A stretch of 64,000 bases of DNA from the NCBI GenBank assembly GCA_030762175.1, contig CM060846.1, positions 241,148,012-241,212,011 of the forward strand. Direction: 5' to 3'. The notes under the pieces were generated by a model. It was not told where the DNA came from. It was given only the letters and a program-made list of their open reading frames with translations, and ran no database searches. Each line of letters opens with the position of its first letter. Within the stretch, counting starts at the first letter, position 1. Position numbers and translations under genes: made by a program. This stretch comes from Metallyticus violacea. Lineage: Eukaryota; Arthropoda; Insecta; Mantodea; Metallyticidae. This document shows positions 43,961 to 56,659 of the stretch, piece after piece.

Positions 43961-45558
43961 AAAAGTCCCAAATCTGATTTTTGTAAGCAATGCATTGTAC
44001 AAATAATAAACATGTATGCCTCTGAAAGTATGTTTATAATTTTTTATATGAAATATCCTGGTTTCTTGCATTAAATGATCTGGTTTATCTTGGGCTTTTA
44101 TCTTTAATGTCTTAGGTTTCTGATTCTTCATATGATAACCCTATTTATATGCAATGGAAGTTTTAATAGCAGTCTCAATTAATTTGTCATGAAAAATATT
44201 CATAGTAATCAGCACATTTCTCCTTAGATATAAATATAAACAAGACACTATTAATGAATGCTGACAATGTGAAGCATGATTATTTGTGGTCTTTCACAAT
44301 AGCTTTGGTTATGTTAATTTCTATATAGATTGTCAGCATGCAGTTACTGAATTAGAAAAAGAACTTATTCAGGGCATTAAAATGAAACAATGACTGATTT
44401 TGATGAATTGATTACATTTAAATATTATAAACAAAATTTATTCTTACTGAAATACTGAGCGCAAGAGTACTTATCAGCACTGAATAGTCAGCGCTCTGTC
44501 AGCATTTTTCTCTATCTGCTGTGAAGAAGTTTGTTGCTTACTGTCTACAAAATCATTAAAAGTTGACAACATATAACTTGTATTATGGCATTGATTGGCT
44601 GGATAATAGCACAAAACCTAACAAGGTGCTTAAAACAGCAATTGTTCAGCCATCTTTCTACCTAATGGCACTTGAACACCCCTTCACATTCTTAATCTCT
44701 CATCCTGTGATTTCTGCATCTGGTAAATAGACCACCAGAGCCCCTTACAGGCACTTGCCTCTCCAACTCCAGCATTACTCATTAGCTCATCAGTTGACAA
44801 TGTGATTGATAGGTCATGAAACATGTACTGAATTTTAACAGTTTAAAGAGTGAAATGCTTATGAGTTTTAAGATTTTAGCCATTTTAACCATTTTAGAAT
44901 TTTAACTTTCCCATGGGAAAGAGATTTTAACTGGTTTAAAATAGGTTTTATATAAAGTAAAGACTTAAAAGGGTGTTTTTTTCACTCATGATCAAGAGAG
45001 CTATTATGAGGTGGAAGAGGGATTGCAACATTAACTAACAAACCTCTTTGCAGTTAGGTATGAGAAACATGCTGACACTTGGACCACTGCCTAAACAGTG
45101 AGGGTGAATACTTTTAAGTTTGGTAAGTAGATAATGGATTTGCTTATTTGTAAGCATGTGAGTAAGCTAATAATCAAAAATATTCCTTTCAAGTGTATCT
45201 ATTTCATTTAAACAGCCTAAGTCAGTTAACTTAACTTATGGAATGCAATGTTTTGCCTGTGTTTTGAACTCGCCTTCAATTTTCTATTAACACATATTAC
45301 AATGTGTTTCGAATCCTAATGATATATTTTTTTTAGATACTTAGGACTACAATCCAAATTGTCAGCTTCAAGTCTCAATACAACTTTTAAGCCTAGAACT
45401 TGGAAAATGATGGTTTAAAATTAATTTTTCTTTTACAGAATTGTTCTATTTGTGGATTATCTGCTGAATTTTTCTTTTTTATGTTCTTTACCCTAGAGAT
45501 TGAACTCTTTGGTGCTTTATTCAAAAGAGAATGACTGTCTTATTGTTTCACTTTTTTC
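43961..45558. other. Unrecognised AT-rich sequence
   Basis: No coding region, RNA gene or repeat recognised. Confidence 0.4.
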
Positions 45559-45570
45559 ATTGGCCATGTT

Positions 45571-45862
45571 TTTTTTTTTTTTTGAGTAGTGTTTAACGCC
45601 CGTTTTTACTACTGAGGCACCACAGGCGGTGGACACTGATGATACATGAGATGAAATGATAAATTGGGAAAGGATTTTTTTTTTTTAAGGAAGGAAGCGT
45701 TCCAGGCCTAAGTTTAGGTACCTCCCCGGCATTTGCCAGTTATGAAGACTGAGGAAAACCTGGAAAAAACCCCAGTCAGGGAGGACGGTCCTGGCGGGAT
45801 TCGAACCGCAGACCTCCCGCTCACGAATCCGTGCTTTAACGACCTCGGCCACCCGTGGCGGT
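45571..45862 (-). mobile_element. SINE1 copy, full length, perfect 12-bp TSD
   Basis: The minus-strand copy closest to the family consensus: ends CGACCTCGGCCACCCGTGGC (head), poly-T at 45571-45583 (tail). Perfect direct repeat ATTGGCCATGTT at 45559-45570 and 45863-45874. The small open frame inside is not a gene. Confidence 0.95.
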
Positions 45863-45930
45863 ATTGGCCATGTTGATATATTATTGCAGACTTGCAAATT
45901 TTATGACAACATGGAACAGATGATATCTTA

Positions 45931-46138
45931 ATAATCTCTTTTTAGTCGAATGTTTAAAACATTATGTGTCACTTAAATGAGATTTACTCAGGACACATGT
46001 TTTGTGGAACTATCATCCACATCATCAGCTGTAAAACGATGATGTGGATGATAGTTCCACGAAACATATGTCCTGAGTAAATCTCATTTAAGTGAAACCA
46101 TAAAGAGTGTTTTAAACATTCAACTAAGAAGAGATTAT
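45931..46138. repeat. Long inverted repeat (arms about 96-100 bp, 11-nt loop)
   Basis: Left arm 45931-46026 and right arm 46038-46138 are near-perfect reverse complements. They share GTTTAAAAC/GTTTTAAAC, CACTTAAATGAGATTTACTC, GGACACAT and GGAACTATCATCCACATCATC. The loop is AGCTGTAAAAC. No clear target duplication. It may be a foldback MITE; transcription from either strand would give an extended hairpin. Confidence 0.9.
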
Positions 46139-49100
46139 CATTGGGTGTTTCACTGTGTTTGATTCCAAATTGAATTAATATTAAGATATCTTTTTGGTGT
46201 TCATAAATGCACTACAATATTCATGATTTCTCAAACTTGGCCTACTAGAAAAATAATACAATCCTTATGCTGAAACCATTTTTGAATACTGCAATTGCTG
46301 CAGCAGCAAACTTAAAGGAAATGGAAAGTGACAATATATAATGTGCACAATTCTGTTAGCTTCCGTAACTTTTGCAAAGAGAAATTTCCTTGCAGCTGAT
46401 TTGTATATATTATTTTACTTTGCCTGTTGCTAGAGTTATTTCCTCTATTTTCTTACTTTATTTTGACTTTGCTTCTACAGCCTTTTCTTATATTATTTCT
46501 ACCCTTATTCTCCAATGGTAATGTTTTACATTTAATCGTTTTACCCCTTCCCTTTGGTACCAATTCCTACATTGTATTTAAGTAAATTTTAATGCCTGTG
46601 ATCAATAGATGAAATAGTTCTTGTTTCAAAGACATTCTATTGATTTAGAAATATTGCTCTTAAAATGAAGGAACTGCCTGAGAATGGCCATTTTCCTGTG
46701 CATAAATTGTATGGTGAAGATTAAAGCAATTTATGAACTATAAAAGTAATAATGCTAATTGACACTATTCTGTACATATAGTAGATATATATCATGTGCT
46801 TCAAATGCAAAGGAATAAACAGATATAATCTTATTGTCCTTTTTAGAGAGACATACAATCTTGAACCTTATTTACATGTAAATGCCATTTTACAGAATAA
46901 AAACACTATTTGGATGATTCCTGATCACACACACACACACTGTTTAATAAAAAAATGATTTTGAAGCTTCGTTATGGCTGAATGTGTAAAATGTTATATT
47001 TGTTTATTTATTAAACAAATTTATTTATTCATAACCAGTTTCTTTAATAGACAGAGGGTTCATAAAGGAAAATTTGTACAATTAAACTGCACAGCTTTGA
47101 TGTGATGCATTATTATTAGTGCTTTGGATCCATCCTGTTTTTATCATCCTTTTTACTTTCTTTCTGGTCACAAAAATTGAATACTGCCTTTACAACCAGC
47201 ATTTCTGTATGTTTATACTTTGCAGTCTGAGCCCCAATTTCCCTCTATCAATGTATAAAAATGCATAAAATATGGTAACATAGTATAAATTTTCATGTAA
47301 AAATGTGGCTACAAGTTTAAATGCAATGTTATATGACAGGGCATTCCCAGCAAATCCTTTTAATGATTTCCTTTTCCATTTGAATTAGTAACTGTGAGAT
47401 GATTGCCAAGTTACTACTTTAGCCAGAATGGCCTGAACATGAACAAGCTCTTTTTCAGTATTTAAATCCTAAAAAAACTACCATGAGATAGTATTAATAA
47501 TTAAAAATTGAAACAAGATGAATGTAATAATCCTATTTAAATGCTATAAGCTTTTTTTTTATGAATGAAAGGTTGAATATTGCAAATCATATATTCCTTG
47601 TCAAAATCCAAAATTTCATTTATTTGTGGATTTCTATGTTCCGCACTCAGTCACTATTCGCTTCCTGCAAACTATATGTCTGCCTTTTGTAATGACAGAC
47701 CAAACTTAAAAAACTTACAACTTTGCACTTTACAGCACTATGCAGTGTTGTACACATGATTATACTGCTCTTACAGCCTGTGCCAAAGACCAGAGAGAGA
47801 AAGAGAGAGAGTGTGACAGAATGGGGGTAGGAGTGTATTTTTTGTCTGTTAATTTGCATTCATAAAAAGGTTAACAAAATAGCACTATTCAGAAGATAAA
47901 AGTATTGCATAATAGATGTAACAGCATTCTCTTTGCAGTAATATCTTTTCTGAAATTTGCAGGAATATTACCTAAAATACAACACACCAACAAAAAGTTT
48001 TGTTGATAACGTACAAAATTTATTATTGAAGGACTCAATAGCATTTTTAGCTTTTATAAAACAATAATTCCTTATGTTACAAATCCAGTGAAATAAAATT
48101 CATTGATGATGACATTTTATAACCTAAAATAACTAAAATAATTTGTACTCTATAACAGCAATGGTATTCATTTACATTCAAAAAGCACTGATTTGGCATG
48201 TACAATCTGTAACCTCAATCAATGTGAAACTTTTATCTTAATAAACAATATTAGCAATGTTCTTTAAAAAAAATTTAGGACACATGCCAATGTAGTGGTA
48301 TTTCATTTGGTTAGAATATGCAGAATATTAAAACAAAATTCCAAGAACATGGAACAGACATGTACACAAGCCTCTCCCAATGATATTTTCTTTCAATGAA
48401 AACTTAAAGGTGATCTCTAATTTTTAAATTATAATTTCATAAATGAATAGCAGTTGTTCATATTGACCCAGTAGAGACTAGCAAATGAACAATCAGCAAA
48501 ACTGAATTGTTAATAAAACTTGTGCTTTAATAATGAGATCATTAGGTTACACACAATCACAATTTTGGCTGAATATTAACAATGTATGAACACTTAAATC
48601 ACATACATGCGACTGAAGACATTCTTGCCCCCCACCCCACCAAAATAGCTATTTAAACTTAGCTTTAAATATATATATATGGGAGTAACACTTTACACAG
48701 TGCAAAACAAAATTACAATAATACATAAATGGAAACTGTTTCAACCAAAGAGTGAAAGGAAAAAACAAAAAGAAGGAAAAGAAAAATAGCATCAGAACTC
48801 CCTGGCTCTTTGCATAAAATTGATGTTGATATAAAAATAATACAATACAGCAAATATATGTTTATACACATTTGTCCAGTAGATATAAAAATACTGAATA
48901 TTTTCCATTACTGCTATGTTCATGACAATGTTTAATTTGTACATGAAAATGAAGTTAGGAAGTTCAACCCACCAACAACAGATAAGTTAACTCTTTTCCA
49001 TTCATAATGGAAGGAATAAGCAAATCACAATAACCAGTTTTATAAATTAAGTACTTTTAGCTGGGCAGTGCGGGAAATATCCCAGGCACATACCTAAATG

Positions 49101-51061
49101 CACATACTTCTTAGGTAATACATAAATTAGGGGAGGGGGCAAAAAGAGAGAAGTCAATATAGTACCTTTGTGCTCCTTTAAATACAGAATGAAAAAATAA
49201 TGCTTTAGTACTTATAATTAAATATTTATTTCTAATTCTATATGCAAGATATCACACAGTAAAATACATTTTCTTATACAGTGCTACCCAGCCTTTTGTT
49301 GATTCACTGCATCATCATTAGCAATAAACCTGGAGTATTTAAATCATAGTGACTTTTAAAGACACTGACTAACATCATTCAGCACACTAAGGTGACAGGT
49401 GAATGTAATGCCATTGCCCCTACTGGGTCAAAAATATGAAATGCACTTCTCTTGTGATAGGTTTCCTTCCATATTTTGAATATAGAAATCTAATGTATGA
49501 AAATGTAGTGCCTGTTTCAGATCGCTTAGAATATCTCCCTATTTACATCTATCTGTTAAAAGTACAGATAGACCACCAGCTCCAACGTATAAAAACCATG
49601 TGATTAAAGGTTAAAATCGTTACTGGTGACTAGTAAATCTCACTATTTTAATCCCACATTTGTTTGCAAAGGCCAAATTACCTATGCATTGTAAAAAGTA
49701 AACATCACTGATAAGCTGTATTTCCAAATATGCCAATTCTCTTCAAATATAATAAAATAAAACTCAGTTGTATGGAAACATAAAAATTGAACATGTAAAT
49801 GATTAAGCACTTTTAGAATTTGTTAAACAGTATAGAGTTAAATGTAAGAGCTGGTGTCCTGCTATGTTAATACTGCTTACATAACATCCCTTTCTGGAAG
49901 ACAGGTGACAGTAAACAAACAAAATAAGGTTAACACAAGTTGTAAATGAAAAACTGTATCAGTATTTGAGAAGTGTTACTTGTTTAGATATAAAGTACTC
50001 TTTCTGTGGTTTTGAATCAAATTAATAATTTGGAAAATTACACATTAGTCTAACTGCTCTAGCATTTCATTTCAAAACACATGACATAAAAAAATAAGTG
50101 TACATGTTTATAAGCATAAATTTGAATGTTCATTGGATGATTGGTGGAAAATTTACTTTTATCATTCTTCTGTTATATGTGCTTTTTAAGCTATTGATAC
50201 ATTTATTAAAATAATTTCTATAACATAGTTGATTAACACTTCATCATTATTAATATGGTTTTCCCATTTTACCTTGTAAATAACCTTATTTGCGATTGTA
50301 TAAACAAAGTTTTCATTATAGAGCCAGATTTCTGTAAATTTAATTCAATAGCTAAACAAAGAACTCTATGGTTATGCAACTTATCAGCAGTTTTCCAACC
50401 TTAAGCTTTGTAAGGACAGATATAAACAGAAAAGACATAAGAGTAACTATGCAGGAGATGATGGAACGATCAATGGATGGGGACAAAGAAGTAGAAACTT
50501 CTCAATTAATGGAATGTCATGATATGCATAGGAAGCCACTCTTTCCAGGCAATGGTGCTTTAAAATTATAAATTTTCTTATTTTGAGATTACACATATGT
50601 AAATCAAAGCTGCAAGAAGTGGAATGAATACAATTTGGATCAGAAAAGAACATGAAAATATATCTATAGTTAAAAGATGGTTTTAACATATTTAATATGT
50701 TTGTGTTCCATTTATTACACAAATGGCTTACAACTCAAAACAAATGAGCATCTGAATATGTTGCAGTAAAGGCATAATGATGTATGAGACTCACATTCAT
50801 GAGTTTATATATAGTAAATGCCCTAATGTGCCAAATATTTAATAAATGTTTTGAAAATATTTTGAAAAAACAAAATAATAAATGCATAATGTTAATCACA
50901 CATAAGAACTATTATCTGCTGCTTGAGATGCTGGGTTCTTTAATGAAACAAAGTTGTGAGATCATAGATTCTTTCTGTTAGATGCAATGCACAATCACAG
51001 CAAGCATATACAAATATTAAAATGTGAATTGGAACTTGCACAGTGAAGCCAATCATATAAT
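46139..51061. other. Mostly unique AT-rich sequence downstream of the host exon
   Basis: No coding region or mobile element recognised over nearly 5 kb except small repeats: (CA)n at 46926-46940, and a GA-rich tract at 47793-47811. For a minus-strand gene ending at 51644 this would be 3' untranslated or downstream DNA. The relative absence of repeats contrasts with the rest of the window. Confidence 0.4.
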
Positions 51062-51167
51062 TGATATTATTGTATGATTTAGATGAAATACACACTCTTA
51101 ATGCTTCACTTACTTGTAAGTAAGGCATTAAGAGTGTGTAGTTCAACTAAGTTATACAATAATATAC
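51062..51167. repeat. Near-perfect hairpin, arms about 53 bp
   Basis: The left arm runs TGATATTATTGTATGATTTA ... ACACACTCTTAATGC..TTAC. The right arm is its reverse complement with a handful of mismatches, meeting at a tiny loop near 51115. It resembles a miRNA-precursor-sized hairpin or a very short foldback element. I recognise no known miRNA in it. It lies about 480 bp downstream of the host stop codon. Confidence 0.8.
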
Positions 51168-51202
51168 ATATATATTGAAAAGGGGATAACCAATTTTTAG
51201 GT

Positions 51203-51208
51203 TTTATT
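51203..51208 (-). promoter_or_regulatory. Candidate polyadenylation signal AATAAA
   Basis: AATAAA on the minus strand, about 440 bp downstream of the stop codon of the exon at 51644-51879. It is the first well-placed candidate for that gene's 3' end, but such hexamers are frequent in AT-rich DNA. Confidence 0.25.
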
Positions 51209-51643
51209 TGTGAACCTGGAAGAAAATGTGGTTAGAAGCTTATCATGAATTCCTTTGTACAATAATAGATCTGAAACTTTATAGGTCTTGTTAATGCAGT
51301 TAAACAAAACTGCACTGCATTTTTGGGCACAAAGAACAAAATTTAGTGGGTGATGATACAAGTTTCATAGGAAATATTTACTTGTTATACACGAAACAAT
51401 ATTTTAACTGGTCTTTAAGATTTTTCCATGATTTTGTGGAAAAAGATTTGAGTGCTGAAAGAAATCTTTAACCTAAGCTTCTTAACTGAACAAACTTGCT
51501 AAGGTAAAGTTTAATTATTTTTCTTTTTATACAGCTGAGTGCCATCTATTCTTCCTCTTCTCACTTTATTAGATGTATCACCAGATTCCAGCTTCCACAT
51601 AATGATCATGATCCAGGTAGTAATTATGGTGGATGATGATGGT

Positions 51644-51879
51644 TTAGGCCTCAGTTGAAGCTATGAGACTACCTTTTGGAGTATATGCTGTAGCATTGGG
51701 ATCAAGATTGGAGACTGTGCAGCCTGGGCAGGAATTTGGAGTATCAGTCAGTCGCAGTTTTGACATTCCGCTGTTATTTGCAGGACTAGGGCCAAATGTG
51801 TCCGTTGGCATTACTGCTAGTACTTGTGCTATCTTGCTTTTTAATTCCTCAATTTCCTTTTCTTGGGCTCGTATCACAC
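51644..51879 (-). CDS. Terminal coding exon of an unidentified host gene (coiled coil, PAM2-like motif)
   Basis: Minus strand. An acceptor-like TTTTAATAG lies just upstream, then GT-GTG-ATA begins the exon in phase, so the apparent GTG 'start' is a Val codon inside a longer protein. Peptide: IRAQEKEIEELKSKIAQVLA (heptad-patterned coiled coil), a Ser/Thr/Pro-rich linker (TFGPSPANNSGMSKLRL), CPGC, then VSNLDPNATAYTPKGSL, which resembles a PAM2 motif (L-x-P-x-A-x-x-F/Y-x-P). It closes IASTEA and a stop at 51644-51646. Codon usage and composition look coding, unlike the TE-derived frames around it. PAM2 peptides bind the MLLE domain of poly(A)-binding protein, so an mRNA-associated protein is possible, but I do not recognise the family. 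No upstream exon is identifiable in the window. Confidence 0.65.
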
Positions 51880-52635
51880 CTATTAAAAGCCAAAGAAATA
51901 AAATGAAATTTAAAATATAGTCTAAAATACTCTTCAGAAATAAAAGTAACCACTTTTGTTTTTCTAAAGTGGTAATATAAGTTTAAACAATGGAGTAAAA
52001 ACAGCATTTGAAACTAATCCATTACTTGTCCATACATTGCAGAGGCCATAAGCACAATTTTAGGTGCACATGCAACTTCTGTATTTAATTATTTTGACTA
52101 ATAATTCTTTTATGGCAAAATTGCTGGTACTATATATCTTCATTTAAGATATATTAGTGACAGATAATTAAAGAAACACATAAACAAACAAATGTTTCAT
52201 TTAACATTCTGTGAAGTAAATAATACATTATTAGTTCGTTATGTTCAGAAAAAGGTACTGAAAATTTTTACACATTCTTTTAAACATATCATCGGAAGTG
52301 CATGAATTAATTTTATATTGTAATAAAGGTTCAAAAGTAACACACTACCAAGATTCACTGGAAGGATAGAAACTGAATTGACATACAATTTCAGTATTAT
52401 TTGTATTTAACTTTTTTGCTTAACTAATGTTAATAAGTAAGTGAATCAATGAGTGTAGAAATTATTTGTTCAGATAAAAGAAAAAATTGTGCAAATTGTT
52501 AATGACCCTCAGTCAATTGTGACATGTTGCAACTATATTTACACTTGGAATAGGTGGATAAAGGTCACAGAATCTTCCAGTTAATGCATCCCTTATCCTC
52601 TACTTGTGCTAACTATGTGGTCACACTCCCTCCCA
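51880..52635. other. Probable intron of the host gene
   Basis: AT-rich, no coding content. Its position directly 5' (in gene sense) of an acceptor site suggests intron. Confidence 0.4.
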
Positions 52636-52905
52636 CCACCACCACCATGGGTAGCCAAAATTGTAAGGCACAGACTCATGAGCAAGAAGTCTGGGGTTCA
52701 ATTCCTACCAGGACTGTCCTCTCTGACTGAGGTTTTTCTCAGTTCTCATAAATAGCAAATGTCGGGGAGGTGCCCCCCCAAACTTAGGCCTGGGAAGCTT
52801 CCTTCCTTAAAAACTCCTTTCCCAATTTATTATTTCATGTGTCATCAAAGTCCACCACCTGTGGTGCCTCAGTAGTAAAAATGGGTATTAAACACTATTT
52901 AAAAA
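52636..52905 (+). mobile_element. Diverged SINE1 copy
   Basis: CATGGGTAGCCAAAATTGTAAG head, GGGGTTCAATTCCTACCAGG B-box region, CTTAGGCCTGGGAAGCTTCC and the 3' end GGTATTAAACACTATTTAAA. No clear TSD. More substitutions than the other copies, so probably older. Confidence 0.8.
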
Positions 52906-53849
52906 TTCCTACCCTCTCTAGCAACTGAACAATCTGCACTGTCATGCGACATGTTGTTCACAGGAGATCAGAAGCAGAATGGGTGGTAACTGTGCATTAC
53001 AAAGATAGAAAGATACAAAGGTAGGGCAGATGGCTTTGAGTCTTCAATTTTGAGTGAAAATATTATAAAGGGGAAGGACAATCAATGAAAAGATGTTTTA
53101 GAAGTATTTATGATAAATTATACATTAAATTATCACTACACTGCATTAGAAATTTAATTCTTTTTATGTCTGAGTGTAGTCATGAAGACACTGCAAAAAA
53201 GCTGGGCCATACAATAGTAATTGCAACACTAATAAGTGCATAATACTAATTATAAGTTTGCTTAAGATTATGGGCAAACACTTGCCACAATAGTCTTGAT
53301 CAGGATGTACATATGTAACAGTTAACTGCTTTTATTGCTACAACAACAACAACAACAATAGTAATAATAATAATGTTTATTAATATTCAATAATATTACT
53401 ATACATAAGAAACAATTTATTGATTTGTATTTCTTTCATTCCTCTTTACATTTAACATAGTGATTACATATGTAATTGGGATATATTTAAATAAATGATT
53501 AACAAATATTCAAGTATTCATTAATGTATACAAGTCTTATCTTTTATATTTTAAAATTCATCATCACTATCATAAAATCATATTTAGGCCAATAAAATAC
53601 ATGCAAAATGTCATACGAAATATGGTAAACAGGATCTACTCACTAATTTTTCACTCATGCATGTGGCTTCGGGTTTGTTTAAAGTACACTCTTACCATAA
53701 TATGTTGGTACACTTAGTAGATAGGTGGAACATTGATATTAACCATATTCTACATGCAATTTAAGATTCCAAAAGATGGACTGTCTAATATGGCCAATCT
53801 TTAAAAATGAATTTGCTGCTTTATATTAAAAACTGGGCTATTTGTTGAA
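52906..53849. other. AT-rich sequence with (CAA)n/(TAA)n
   Basis: No gene recognised. A short CAA then TAA microsatellite lies at 53341-53374. Confidence 0.4.
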
Positions 53850-55690
53850 ATTAGTTCATTGGATATATTTAATGAGTGAACACTACATCAGGGACTATTT
53901 TCTCACAATTCTAAAACATTTCTTTCTTACCTTTCCTAAATACTTTCCCAGCTCTGTAATAAACTCTTATCCATTTTTGTTAAAAATCTTTTTGCCAATT
54001 CCTCATTTTACAGAATATACCACATTTAAAACCCCAGATCCCTTCTCCAAAACTTGGTTTTCTTGTACTCCAGGATACAGTGCAATGTTGAATCTCAATT
54101 AGAACAAAAAGGGCAAACATCCCTGTTCAGTTCATCTCTAAACCCCCTTAATTTTTTAACCTGTGTTCTTGTCCAAGCACATGCTTTTCTTTCTGTTCTA
54201 CCAATGTATTTCTCTCTACCCAAATTCAATTTTCAAATTTGTATATTATTCAAATTTATCTTTTAGGCTACTAAATAAAGCTTGTTTCTCAATATCCTCC
54301 AGTGGTCTGTACTTTTCTCCAAAAACCTTTTCTTAGTTCAATACTCCTATTCCAATTTCTTCTAAAATTTTTCCCTTCTTAGCAAATAACTACTTTTCCA
54401 TTTCATCCTTTCTTGAGCTGTTAGACATTGCTTAACAACATTTCCATCTTCCAAGGACTTAATTGTATAGAAATATTTTAACCCTCGTTTGATCACTTTA
54501 ACTTTATTCCCTATTCTTCCCCGCTTAAGTAATGCTACTACATTTGGTGAGGGTGTTGGCAGCCCCAAGATAAATTTGCAAAATTCTCTATGTAACTTGT
54601 CAATACTTTTGAATCCATTTACCAACCCACACTTCCACACCAAGATTTTAGCTTCATCCATTGCATAATATACTGTTTCAAGTCAAATTATCTAGTATTT
54701 TGCTACATGTTCTGATATCTCCCATGACCAACTTACTCTTTGCCAAAATATATTCATTTGGTCATTCCATCTCCATTAGCACTTAACCTAACACCCAGAT
54801 ATAAAACTTTATTCACCACTTCAATTTTACTATCATCAATTTACCATTTCTCATCCTTTTTAAGCTTGTTTCCTTTCTTAAAAACCACAAGTTTAGCTTT
54901 TATTGAACAAGATAATCCTTTGATTGAAATTGCCACTGCTATTAAATTGTCTGTACAAAGCAGACTGGGTATATTCCTACAGTTTGTTGGATTTTGCTGC
55001 TCAATTTTCTTAATAATATCATAAATAAATTAAATAAGATTAGGTTTGATTTACAACCCTGTCTTAAACCCATTTTGTTATACCCCACTCCATGATTCTA
55101 TCTTGACTCAATTTAATACAAAACTCATTTTCTTGATATAGCCTCTTTAACACCCTATTAACTTCTGCTAACTACTTTTCTTTTAATTTAATCCAGAGTT
55201 TCTCTCTGTATACTGCATCAAAAGCTTTTTCTAGATTGACAAAGAACATATATAATCTGCCCCTTTTGTAATTTAAATATTTATCCATCAGTGTTTTTAT
55301 TATAAATAATTGTCAACAGTCATCCTATCGTTCTTTATCTGCCTGTAATTCAGATAACTTACATTTCATTTCTACTCATTCATATAACCTGTTTGTCAAC
55401 ACCCCCAATCACTGATAACAAAATGACACTCCTATAATTCACTGGATTATTAAAATTTCCTTTTCCCTTAAATATTGGAACAATTATTCCTTTCCTCCAA
55501 TTTTCATATAACGTCTCACCATACAACAGCATATTAAGTAACCTTGTAATAACCTCTTGCTACTAATATCTTTGTATAGCATTAATTCCAAAATTCCCCT
55601 GGCATTCCATCTATTCCACATGCTTTGTTTGATTTCAACTTTCTGATTTGCTCTGTAAACTCTATCTCCTCTATAACTCTAGTCTAGCTG
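53850..55690 (-). pseudogene. LINE A relic, 3' part (RT and C-terminus)
   Basis: Minus-strand reading from 55690: VIEEIEFTEQIRKLKSNKACGIDGMPGEF, the RT opening (KA-G-DG). FFVNLEKAFDAVYREKLW, motif A (about 55240), follows, then remnants around ENEFCIKLSQ. At 54362-54661 an open run KILVWKCGLVNGFKSIDKLHREFCKFILGLPTPSPNVVAL matches the post-RT region seen in many LINEs (an 'E-x-x-QRKFCKYVLGLP' pattern). The 3' end is near 53850. Motif C is not clear. The 5' half of the same element lies at 61000-62400, displaced by LINE B. Confidence 0.6.
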
Positions 55691-56659
55691 CTATACATGA
55701 TGATGATGATGATACTCTCAATAGACTGATTGCAAGTGCCTGACATGGTCAAAATGATTCACAAAGACAAACGATTTACAAAATACACATAAAAATCCCA
55801 TATTACATTACTACATTTTGTCTAACCTATATATATTAGGTACTTTTTTAGCTCATGCTTAAATTTATTTACTATATAAGCCTTAATTGGTAATGGCAAT
55901 TTATTATACAGGATCAAACCATTTATTAATGGATTAATATAAGTTGATTTAAAATTTACATGGATTCTATGGAAGTTATCTTTCACTAGTATTATAATAA
56001 TACATGTCTCTATATATTATGCTATCAATTTCCTTCTTCTAGTCCATTAAATTACCTTATATACATACATTCCAAACACTGTAAGGATACCCGTTTCCCT
56101 AAAAACATTTTTGCATGTCTCCATGCTAGGTAACCCATATATACATCGTAAACATTTCTTTTTTAAAACTAAGATCTATCCAAATGGTTAATACCAGTAC
56201 TTCCCCATACCTCTGAATTTATAGTAAAAATGGATAAACTATGCCATAATATACAATTAATAATACCTTATCATCCAGATACAAAGATAGATATCTGAAC
56301 ACATATAAGCTTGAGCTAATTTTTTTACATATATAGCCAACATGGGAATCCCAAGTTAGTTGGTCATCCAAGCATAATCCTAAAAAATTGCAGCTAGTGA
56401 CTTTTTCCATTTATGAATTATTTAAGTATATTGCAATATTTATCTCTTTATGCAAATAGAAATGTTCAAACAAAATTAATTTACTTTTTTGAGGATTAAC
56501 CTTGATATCATTTAAGTAAATTGGCAATTTTTCCAGGCAATCATTTAATTGTTTCCCTAATTTGTTTAGAGATTTATTGGAACAAATCATGAAGTGTCTT
56601 CAGTATATGATATATCAGTATTTGTTTTGTTATGTGGCAAATTGTTTAAATATATATAA

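Noticed and set aside
48000..48030. TTTATT near 48018 considered as the distal polyadenylation site of the host gene
   Set aside because: Such hexamers are too common in this AT-rich DNA to call without transcript data.
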